Assembly (NCBI GenBank): GCA_937928755.1
Contig: CALEZI010000189.1
Coordinates: 1 to 16,013 of the forward strand
Direction: 5' to 3'
Length of the DNA stretch: 16,013 nucleotides
Source of the DNA: an uncultured Rhodanobacteraceae bacterium
GTDB taxonomy: Bacteria > Pseudomonadota > Gammaproteobacteria > Xanthomonadales > SZUA-5
Part shown: positions 1 to 6,761 of the stretch, one piece after another
Position numbering within the stretch: the stretch's first letter is position 1
Layout: each line of letters starts with the position of its first letter
Notes under the pieces: generated by a model
What the model was told of the DNA's origin: nothing
Seen by the model: only the letters and a program-made list of their open reading frames with translations
Database searches by the model: none
Made by a program: the position numbers and the translations under genes

Positions 1-95
1 TCCGAGACTATACCCACCGTCGTCGCAGCACCAGCCAGCGAACTCGAAGTCGAACGGGGCAAAGAGTCGCGGGTATCAACAATCAGATCACTCAT
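1..95 (-). CDS. 5' end of an unidentified gene downstream of moeA (partial)
   Basis: An open frame starts with ATG at 95 and runs off the left edge, so only about 31 codons are visible. They begin MSDLIVDTRDSLPR and go on with a serine- and alanine-rich stretch. A good ribosome-binding site (AGGAGAGG on the minus strand, about 103-110) lies just upstream, which is the main reason to believe the start. It follows moeA on the same strand after a 72-base gap, so it may be the next member of the nar/cofactor operon or start its own unit. No family is recognisable from this much sequence. The segment is polar at first and turns small and hydrophobic near the edge, which would fit a membrane protein N-terminus, but that is a guess. 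Confidence 0.5.
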   Translation of the reverse strand, partial: MSDLIVDTRDSLPRSTSSSLAGAATTVGIVS

Positions 96-167
96 GGCAG
101 CCTCTCCTCGCGCTCCCATTGAATCAATCAAGCCAATCTGCCGCAAGCAATTTAATAGGCGCACATC

Positions 168-1382
168 CTAAAATGACAGGGCGCTGACCAGAGCCCCGCA
201 GCCAAGCGCCGGTTGGCCCGCCGGACAGCGGATCAACCAGTCGGCGACAGCAAGCGCGCCTTGCGCTCCGCTGTCCTGGTTGCCGAGCGCAGTGAGCCCT
301 GCGTCATCCCAATGCGCTCGGACAAAGGATTCGCGAGAGCCCGCCGCGCCGAGTGCAGTAGCAAGCGGCAGGGTGCGCCAGCGCAGCTCATCGTCGACTC
401 TCCGACCTTGTAATCGGGCCAGTAACGGCAACAGAAACAGCCGCGCGGTGACCATGGCCGAGGTGGGATTGCCCGGCAAGCCGAGCACCCATTTTCCTCG
501 TGCACGGCCCAGCCATACGGGTTTTCCGGGCTTGATCGCGACTTTGGCAAACAGCAGCTCCAGCCCGTGTGCAGCGAACATCGGCTTCGCAAAATCGCGC
601 TCTCCCACTGAAGCGCCGCCGGTAACGATCACAAGGTCCGCCATATCGAGCGCTGCCGCCGCCAATGCCTCCAGGGCCGGGAGCTGGTCTATGCCGGTTG
701 CGCGGTAGACCAAGGCTGCACCAGCCTGTTGTACCATGGCGGCAGCGCCGAAGGTTACGCTTTCCGGAATGGCGTCCTCGCGTTGATAGGCTTCACCCGG
801 CGCGGCGAGTTCATCCCCCGTACCGATGATCGCGACGCGCGGACGCGCAGCAACGAGAATGTCCGCCACGTCCGCTGCGGCTGCCACGACCATTGCGCGC
901 GGAGTCAGCCTCGTCCCGGCATCGAGCAGCAAGGCGCCGGCAGAAAAATCGCTGCCCGAGGCCCGCACATGCCAGGCAGGGCCATATCCGCGGTTGAAGC
1001 ATACCACATCGGCTTCGCGCGTCGCATACTCCTGCATGATGCAGCGGTCAGCCCCTTCCGGCATCGGAGCACCAGTGAAGATACGCACTGCTTCGCCGGG
1101 CGCGACCGGTCCGGCAAAGCCTACTCCGGCGCAGCTTTCGCCGATCACCCGCAGCGCTTCTCCGGCCTGCGTCCCTGCATCGACCACTGCATAACCATCC
1201 ATCGCGGCGACCGCCCGGGGCGGAACATCGCTGCGGGCGTGTAGCGGTTCGGCAAGGACGCGCCCCGCAGCCTCAGCCAGCGGCACCGTTTCGGTTTCCA
1301 GCGGACCGGCTGCGCTCGCGATAAGCGCGATTGCCGCTTCGAATCCGATCATGTCGTCGCCATCATGGGGTGGCCCGCTCAT
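168..1382 (-). CDS. moeA: MoeA, molybdopterin molybdenumtransferase
   Basis: MoeA inserts molybdate into adenylylated molybdopterin in the cytoplasm, the last common step of molybdenum-cofactor synthesis, here presumably to supply NarG. The protein has about 404 residues, the usual family length. Visible family marks are AMDGYAV (60-66), the substrate-site segment GGASVGERDF (255-264), KPGKP (284-288) and GLPGNP (301-306) in the cofactor-binding domain. The segment AIPESV near 204-209 stands where many MoeA proteins have a DSN sequence, a minor deviation. I chose the ATG at 1382 because it forms an ATGA overlap with the moaB stop and has a GGGG element about nine bases upstream; an ATG two codons earlier (1388) is also possible. 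It is the last complete gene of the operon, and no clear hairpin terminator follows it. Confidence 0.93.
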   Translation of the reverse strand: MSGPPHDGDDMIGFEAAIALIASAAGPLETETVPLAEAAGRVLAEPLHARSDVPPRAVAAMDGYAVVDAGTQAGEALRVIGESCAGVGFAGPVAPGEAVRIFTGAPMPEGADRCIMQEYATREADVVCFNRGYGPAWHVRASGSDFSAGALLLDAGTRLTPRAMVVAAAADVADILVAARPRVAIIGTGDELAAPGEAYQREDAIPESVTFGAAAMVQQAGAALVYRATGIDQLPALEALAAAALDMADLVIVTGGASVGERDFAKPMFAAHGLELLFAKVAIKPGKPVWLGRARGKWVLGLPGNPTSAMVTARLFLLPLLARLQGRRVDDELRWRTLPLATALGAAGSRESFVRAHWDDAGLTALGNQDSGAQGALAVADWLIRCPAGQPALGCGALVSALSF

Positions 1383-1915
1383 GCGCATAGACCCCGCAGA
1401 CGCGGCACTTGCCCGGCAATCGAGCAGGGGCGATAGCGGCTGTCGAATTCAAAGCCCAGCACCAGATCCCACGCATCGCGGCAGGCGCCGGTCGACCCCG
1501 GCAGGCAGAAGACAAACGTCTCTTCCGCCTGCCCCGCAAAGGCGCGCGATTGCAGGGTCGAGATGCCGATTGTACCTATGCTTGCCTGGTGGAACACCAC
1601 GCTGAACCCGTCCATTGTTCGCCGCAGCAGCGGCATCACGGCTTCCGGCGTCACGTCGCGCGGTGTAAATCCGGTGCCGCCCGTGCTGACGATGATGTCC
1701 ACACCGGGGTCGGCAACCCACGCACGCATCTGTGCACGGATCGGTTCGACATCGTCTGTAACAATTGCTCGTGCAGCGAGCATATGCCCCGCTCCGGTCA
1801 ACCGCCCAGCCAACAGCGCACCAGACGTATCGGTATCCAGATTGCGCGTATCAGACACGGTCAGCACTGCGATGTTTAGGGGGTGGAAGGTCAACCTCTC
1901 GTCAATTCCGGACAT
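1379..1915 (-). CDS. moaB: MoaB-type molybdopterin adenylyltransferase family protein
   Basis: This is a MoaB/Mog-fold protein of about 178 residues. Such proteins bind molybdopterin and, in many bacteria, adenylylate it before MoeA adds molybdenum. The frame shows NIAVLTVSDTRN near the N-terminus, the molybdopterin-binding motif STGGTGFTPRDVTPEAV, and a C-terminal PGSTGACRDAWD segment ending with a RYRPC motif, which resembles MoaB more than Mog. I chose the ATG at 1915 because AGGA lies seven bases before it. A GTG at 1936 would add seven residues, but its nearest purine-rich element is badly spaced. The stop overlaps the moeA start (ATGA), implying translational coupling. It lies about 80 bases downstream of moaA. 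Confidence 0.9.
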   Translation of the reverse strand: MSGIDERLTFHPLNIAVLTVSDTRNLDTDTSGALLAGRLTGAGHMLAARAIVTDDVEPIRAQMRAWVADPGVDIIVSTGGTGFTPRDVTPEAVMPLLRRTMDGFSVVFHQASIGTIGISTLQSRAFAGQAEETFVFCLPGSTGACRDAWDLVLGFEFDSRYRPCSIAGQVPRLRGLCA

Positions 1916-1995
1916 GAGCCAGTCCTGTTTGCTCACCCGATCGGCAATATCTCCCGGTCCGCTGTGATGTGTTCGATCTGATGATCGCTGTCACG

Positions 1996-3024
1996 CTAAC
2001 CTCCGATCGAAGCGAGATGTGGGGTCGCGCCGCTGTCGCCCCTACTCAGACGGTGTGCGGGTGCCTTGGTAGCGGTGAGCGTCACGATCTGCGCGACCAG
2101 CGCATTCTCGTCATCCCCCTGCAGCAGCGGACGCAGGTCGATGCCGCCGTCGCCGAACAGGCAGAGATGCAACTTGCCTTCGGAGGATAGTCGCAGCCGA
2201 TTGCAGCTCGCGCAGAAATCCCGCGAATACGGCGCAATGATGCCGATGCGCCCCTTGGCCGCCGGGTGCGCATATTCGACCGCCGGCCCGGCGCCGGGGA
2301 GGCGCGGCAGCCGCTGCCAGCCCGCCGCCTTGAGCTGATCGGCCACGGCCGCCCCAGCAAGATGGTGCTTCCCGAAAAAGGCGACATTGTCGTTGGTCCT
2401 CATCACCTCGATGAAACGGAGCGACAGATCGTGCGCGGCCACGAAATCAATCATGGCTGCCAGTTCATCGTCATTGACACCGCGCATTAGCACGGCGTTG
2501 AGTTTGACGTTGTCGAACCCGGCCGCCCGCGCCGCCGATACTCCGCGCAAGACCTCTGCCAGCCGATCGTGCCCGGTGATCGCCGCGAAACGCGCCGGGT
2601 CGAGCGAGTCGACGCTGATATTGATCGTGCTGATCCCGGCGTCCCGCCACGCACGTGCGCGCTCCGCAAGGTGATAGCCGTTGGTCGTCATCGCCAAGTG
2701 GCGAATTCCCGGCACCGCTGCGATGGCGCGCGCGACCTGTGTGAAATCGCTGCGTAGCGTCGGCTCACCCCCGGTCAACCGCACTTTCCACAAACCAAGC
2801 CGCGCAAAGGCCCGCACCGCGCGGATCATTTCAGCGATCGACAGTGGGTGTGGCCTTCCGTGCACCTTGCGGTAGCCTTCTGGCAGGCAATAGGTGCAGC
2901 GGAAATTGCACACATCGGTCAGCGACAGGCGCAGATATTCGAAGCGGCGTCCGATGGCATCGGTCAGGCCCCGGTTCTCGTCCATTCCCACGAAGATCTG
3001 ATCCGGAGTGCGCGCGATGGTCAC
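1996..3024 (-). CDS. moaA: MoaA, GTP 3',8-cyclase (radical SAM)
   Basis: MoaA catalyses the first step of molybdenum-cofactor synthesis, the radical cyclisation of GTP, which MoaC then turns into cyclic pyranopterin monophosphate. The 342-residue protein has the radical-SAM cluster CNFRCTYC (C39, C43, C46), the SAM-binding GGEP (85-88), a second C-terminal cluster motif CX2CX13C (C271, C274, C288), and the conserved terminal Gly-Gly needed for activity in studied MoaA proteins. The start is a GTG overlapping the stop of the upstream isomerase gene (GTGA), with AAGGA about eleven bases before it. An internal ATG at 2985 is possible but lacks a spaced ribosome-binding site. A moaA copy right after the nar structural genes and ppiC matches the Pseudomonas nar locus. 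No moaC is in the window. Confidence 0.95.
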   Translation of the reverse strand: MTIARTPDQIFVGMDENRGLTDAIGRRFEYLRLSLTDVCNFRCTYCLPEGYRKVHGRPHPLSIAEMIRAVRAFARLGLWKVRLTGGEPTLRSDFTQVARAIAAVPGIRHLAMTTNGYHLAERARAWRDAGISTINISVDSLDPARFAAITGHDRLAEVLRGVSAARAAGFDNVKLNAVLMRGVNDDELAAMIDFVAAHDLSLRFIEVMRTNDNVAFFGKHHLAGAAVADQLKAAGWQRLPRLPGAGPAVEYAHPAAKGRIGIIAPYSRDFCASCNRLRLSSEGKLHLCLFGDGGIDLRPLLQGDDENALVAQIVTLTATKAPAHRLSRGDSGATPHLASIGG

Positions 3025-3833
3025 TGGACCAGGGGTCCTTCGGCGATGGGCAGAGTCACACCTTCGACAGGCATTTCACTCGCCAGGATGGCGAGATATT
3101 GCGCCGTCGCGCGGCGCGCACTCGCTTCTTCCAGATAGTCGCGGATGGTGGGTTCCACGACCTCGAACGGCAGAGGTTGCCCATCGATCCGGCGACCCGT
3201 ACGCACGACATGGACACCATAGGGAGAGCGTACAGGCTCAACGCAGAGCTCGCCCTCGCCAAGCGCAAACAACGCAGCCTCAAACGCTGCAACGGTCTGG
3301 CCGCGCCCGATCTGTCCGAGGTTGCCGCCCTGAGCTTTTGAAGGACAGGCTGAATGTTCGCGTGCCAAATCCGCAAACCGCGATGGATCGGCTTGGATCT
3401 TGCGGATCAGCATCCGCACGTCGCCGACCGCAAGACTGTAGGCGAGCCGGTCTGACGGGTCCGCCGTGATCAGGATGTGCTCTGCCTCGATCAGCGTTTC
3501 GCTGGCAAAGCGGGTACGGTGCCGTTCGTAAAAGCGTCGTGCCTCTTCGGTCGTGGCGCTGGGCACTTTGACTGCCGAAGTCAGCAGGGCGTCGATGCGG
3601 GCATCTTCCTCGATCAGCAACCGTCCTTCGGCATCGCGACTTTCCTGCGCGACGATGCCTTGCCGATCCGCCTCGGTCAGCAGCAGCTGACGAATCACCA
3701 AGGCTTCGGCAGCGGCCTGCCAGGCGGCATCAGCGTCGGGGGCGGGATGATTCTGTACTTCGGCGGCAATCGCTCCGGCCGGAATCTCTACACCGCCGAC
3801 CCTTACGGCCGCGCGCTCGGCGAGTTCAACCAT
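3021..3833 (-). CDS. Cytoplasmic parvulin-type (PpiC/NifM-like) peptidyl-prolyl isomerase of the nar operon
   Basis: The protein has about 270 residues. A mostly helical N-terminal half is followed by a parvulin domain at roughly 115-215, marked by AEHILITA, FADLAREHSACPSKAQGGNLG and SPYGVHVVRTGRR. There is no signal peptide or membrane segment, so it should act in the cytoplasm, unlike SurA or PrsA. Genes of this type follow narI in Pseudomonas and many Betaproteobacteria and are often annotated nifM-like. A role in folding NarG/NarH or in enzyme maturation is inferred from position only. I chose the ATG at 3833: it overlaps the end of narI by eight bases and the protein then begins MVELAERAAVRVGG, as expected for the family. 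An ATG at 3872 would overlap narI by 47 bases. Its stop overlaps the moaA start. Confidence 0.88.
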   Translation of the reverse strand: MVELAERAAVRVGGVEIPAGAIAAEVQNHPAPDADAAWQAAAEALVIRQLLLTEADRQGIVAQESRDAEGRLLIEEDARIDALLTSAVKVPSATTEEARRFYERHRTRFASETLIEAEHILITADPSDRLAYSLAVGDVRMLIRKIQADPSRFADLAREHSACPSKAQGGNLGQIGRGQTVAAFEAALFALGEGELCVEPVRSPYGVHVVRTGRRIDGQPLPFEVVEPTIRDYLEEASARRATAQYLAILASEMPVEGVTLPIAEGPLVQ

Positions 3834-4527
3834 GGCTGAGATTCCGCCGCGAACGGACGATCTGGTAGCCACCCCGCCATAGGTAACGCACCGGTGCCGA
3901 TAGCATGTGGACCAGACGCGTGAACGGGAAGATCAGTAAAATGGTGAGGCCGAGGAACAGGTGTAGTTTGAAGATGATGTGGACGTCCGCGATAGAGCTG
4001 GCGGCGTCGCTGCGGAAGGTGAAGATACCTTGGGCCCAGCTCATGAACTTGACCATTTCATGCCCATCGAGATGCCCGGCCGATAGCGGAATGGTTGCGA
4101 GCCCCAGCGCCAGCTGCACCCACAGGATCAGGATAATCATATTGTCGCTGACATTGGACGCCGCACGTACACGGGGATCGAAGAAACGGCGATGGATGAG
4201 CAGGGTGGCGCCGATGATTGCCATCACACCTGCAATACCACCTGCGATGATGGCCAGAAGCTGTTTTGCACCATGGCTGATACCCAGTGCATCGAACAGC
4301 GCAATCGGGGTCAACAAGCCGACAAGATGACCGAAAAAGACGAACAGAACCCCGATGTGAAAGAGTACTGATCCCCAGATCAACTGCTTGCGCCGCAACA
4401 GCTGGCTGGAGCCGGAGCGCCAGCTGTAAGGCTCGCGGTCGAAGCGGATGATCGACCCAATGGCGAGCACCCCAAGCGCGATGTAGGGATAGATGCCGAA
4501 CAGCAGATGATGGACGAAAGCTTCCAT
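3826..4527 (-). CDS. narI: NarI, respiratory nitrate reductase gamma subunit (cytochrome b)
   Basis: NarI is the membrane anchor that oxidises quinol at the periplasmic side and passes electrons through two b hemes to NarH. The 233-residue protein has about five hydrophobic helices. The four histidines expected as heme ligands are present: H57 and H67 in the pair FHIGVLFVFFGH, and H189 and H207 in the C-terminal KLHLFLG and RLVH motifs, within two residues of the E. coli positions. It begins three bases after the narJ stop, and its stop overlaps the downstream isomerase gene. The GC content and use of A/T-ending codons are clearly lower than in the narK genes and the start of narG. Confidence 0.96.
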   Translation of the reverse strand: MEAFVHHLLFGIYPYIALGVLAIGSIIRFDREPYSWRSGSSQLLRRKQLIWGSVLFHIGVLFVFFGHLVGLLTPIALFDALGISHGAKQLLAIIAGGIAGVMAIIGATLLIHRRFFDPRVRAASNVSDNMIILILWVQLALGLATIPLSAGHLDGHEMVKFMSWAQGIFTFRSDAASSIADVHIIFKLHLFLGLTILLIFPFTRLVHMLSAPVRYLWRGGYQIVRSRRNLSHG

Positions 4528-4530
4528 GGC

Positions 4531-5235
4531 TCAGTTCCTCGGGCGTTTTGTGGCCGGCGCCGGATCGTACATGCGATCCAGAATTGCGCTCACCTGCGGA
4601 CAGGAGGCCGCTGGATCAGGCACTGCCTCTGCTGTGAAACGGATCTCTTCCTCTGCCCATTGTGCATCGAGCGTCTCCAGATCATCGGGATCGTCGACCG
4701 GGGAGAGCGCCTTTTGCGCCTCTTCGTCCTGCTCGACCTCTGCGATCTCGCAAAGCAGCGCCAGCAGCGGGGCATAATCCGAGCCGCGCTCGGCCAGCCG
4801 CGCGGCGAGCGCGACAAGAACCACGCCGGGTTCGGCGAGGGTTTCGCGCGCAGCCGCTTCGGACAATGTGGAGCAATAGTCGAGGAACAGCGGCAGATAA
4901 TCGGGCAATTCGTTGCCCGCCGGTTCAAGTCCTGCATCGAGATAGCGCTGGCGCAGATCGACCATCGCCTGGCCGCGGTCCCGGCTCTCGCCATGGACGT
5001 GCTCGAACAGGTGCAGGCTGTGTGCCCGCCCCCGGTCGAACAGCTCGACATAGGCTTCCTGCGCGGCATAGATGTCACTGGCGGCAAGGCGGGTCAGCAA
5101 CGGGTGCAGCCGCCTCACCGTATCGCGCGGCAATGCCGGATCCGTCGCCAGCCGTTCGCGGATTTCGCTGCATACCGCCTGGAGATCGGACGTCGGATAG
5201 CTGAGCAGGAGCGAGAAAAGGTGCAGATTGTGCAT
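4531..5235 (-). CDS. narJ: NarJ, nitrate reductase maturation chaperone
   Basis: NarJ is a cytoplasmic, all-helical chaperone of the TorD/DmsD/NarJ class. It binds the NarG N-terminus, holds NarGH off the membrane and allows cofactor insertion; it is not part of the final enzyme. The 234-residue frame carries the family segment YVELFDRGRAHSLHLFEHVHGE (from about 62) and LPDYLPLFLDY (110-120), and has an acidic C-terminal region, all typical. The ATG shares bases with the narH stop (TGATG), a tight coupling. The peptide it binds in NarG is encoded in the other compositional block, which makes the NarJ-NarG match worth testing. Confidence 0.95.
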   Translation of the reverse strand: MHNLHLFSLLLSYPTSDLQAVCSEIRERLATDPALPRDTVRRLHPLLTRLAASDIYAAQEAYVELFDRGRAHSLHLFEHVHGESRDRGQAMVDLRQRYLDAGLEPAGNELPDYLPLFLDYCSTLSEAAARETLAEPGVVLVALAARLAERGSDYAPLLALLCEIAEVEQDEEAQKALSPVDDPDDLETLDAQWAEEEIRFTAEAVPDPAASCPQVSAILDRMYDPAPATKRPRN

Positions 5236-6761
5236 CAGAACACCTCCGTCGGGGTTTGCAGCTTCTTGCGTGCCGGCGCGCCGAACATGTTGCTGCTGGT
5301 GGTGCCGCTAGAACAGCCGTTGCCGAAGGAAAAGCCGCAGGAACCGCGCTCATCGAACATGTCCTCGGCATCCTCGCGGTGGCCGGTCGGGATGACGAAG
5401 CGATCTTCATAGTCCGCCAGCGCCATGACCTTGTACATTTCCTCGATCTGTTTCGCCGTCAGGCCTACCGCTTCCGCTATGGCGTCATTCTGCACGCCCT
5501 CGATCGTTTTCGAACGCATGTAGCCGCGCATCGCGAGCATCCGCTCGAGGCAAAGCGCCACCGGTTTCTCGTCACCTGCCGTCAGCAGGTTCGCGAGATA
5601 CTTGAGCGGAATGCGCAAGCTGCGGATGTCAGGCATTCCGTTGTTGACTGAAATCTGTCCCGCGCTCGCCGCTGCATTGATCGGCGACAGCGGCGGCACA
5701 TACCACACCATCGGCAGCGTGCGATATTCAGGGTGGAGCGGGAAGGCGACCTTCCATTCCATCGCCATCTTGTAGACGGGCGAATGGCGGGCGGCCTCCA
5801 GCCAAGCCTCTGGAACCCCGTCTTTGCGGGCCTGCTCGATCACCTTGGGATCATTGGGATCAAGGAAGATGTCCAGCTGCGCCTGATAGAGATCCTCGAC
5901 ATCGGCGACGCTTGCCGCCTCCTCGATCCGATCCGCGTCATAGAGCATGACCCCCAGATACCGGATGCGCCCGACGCAGGTTTCCGAACACACGGTCGGC
6001 TGCCCGGCCTCGATGCGCGGATAGCAGAAGATGCACTTCTCCGATTTTCCGGTTTTCCAGTTGTAGTATATTTTTTTGTATGGGCAGCCCGAGACGCACA
6101 TCCGCCAACCCCGGCAGGCTTCCTGGTCAATGAGGACAATGCCATCTTCCTCACGCTTGTAGATGGCACCTGAGGGGCAAGCCGCGACGCAGGTGGGGTT
6201 GAGGCAATGTTCGCACAGCCGGGGCAGATACATCATGAAAGTATTTTCGAACTGGCCGTATATTTCCTTCTGCACGCCCTCGAAGTTGTAATCCTCCGAG
6301 CGCTTGGAAAATTCACCGCCCAGGATTTCTTCCCAGTTGGGACCCCAGTTGATCTTTTCCATTCGTTCGCCCGACACCAGGCTGCGCGGCCGCGCCGTAG
6401 GGAAAGCCTTGCTCTCGCCCGTCTTTTGCAGATGGGCATAATCGAAGGTGAAGGGCTCGTAATAATCGTCGATCTCAGGCAAATCTGGATTGGCAAAAAT
6501 CTTTGCGAGCAGCCGCCATTTGCCGCCCATGCGCGGTCGGATCGACCCACCGGCATCGCGAACCCAGCCGCCGTTCCAGCGCTTCTGGTTTTCCCAGTCC
6601 TTGGGATAACCGATGCCGGGTTTGGTTTCGACGTTGTTGAACCACGCATATTCCATGCCTTCGCGGCTGGTCCACACGTTCTTGCAGGTGACGGAACAGG
6701 TATGGCAGCCGATGCACTTGTCGAGATTGAGCACCTTTCCGATCTGGGCACGGATCTTCAT
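5235..6761 (-). CDS. narH: NarH, respiratory nitrate reductase beta subunit (iron-sulfur)
   Basis: NarH carries one [3Fe-4S] and three [4Fe-4S] clusters between the NarI hemes and NarG. The 508-residue protein has four cysteine groups: C16/C19/C22/C26, C183/C186/C191/C195, C216/W219/C222/C226, and C243/C246/C258/C262. The tryptophan at 219 replaces a cysteine, as in E. coli NarH, and defines the [3Fe-4S] site. The C-terminal tail, rich in glycine, serine and cysteine, is also typical. I chose the ATG at 6761 because it makes an ATGA overlap with narG and has GGGGAGG seven bases upstream; the frame stays open for 13 more codons but those do not resemble NarH. A run of seven A on the coding strand (6071-6077) falls in the AAA-AAA-ATA codons after the third cysteine group. 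Confidence 0.97.
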   Translation of the reverse strand: MKIRAQIGKVLNLDKCIGCHTCSVTCKNVWTSREGMEYAWFNNVETKPGIGYPKDWENQKRWNGGWVRDAGGSIRPRMGGKWRLLAKIFANPDLPEIDDYYEPFTFDYAHLQKTGESKAFPTARPRSLVSGERMEKINWGPNWEEILGGEFSKRSEDYNFEGVQKEIYGQFENTFMMYLPRLCEHCLNPTCVAACPSGAIYKREEDGIVLIDQEACRGWRMCVSGCPYKKIYYNWKTGKSEKCIFCYPRIEAGQPTVCSETCVGRIRYLGVMLYDADRIEEAASVADVEDLYQAQLDIFLDPNDPKVIEQARKDGVPEAWLEAARHSPVYKMAMEWKVAFPLHPEYRTLPMVWYVPPLSPINAAASAGQISVNNGMPDIRSLRIPLKYLANLLTAGDEKPVALCLERMLAMRGYMRSKTIEGVQNDAIAEAVGLTAKQIEEMYKVMALADYEDRFVIPTGHREDAEDMFDERGSCGFSFGNGCSSGTTSSNMFGAPARKKLQTPTEVF

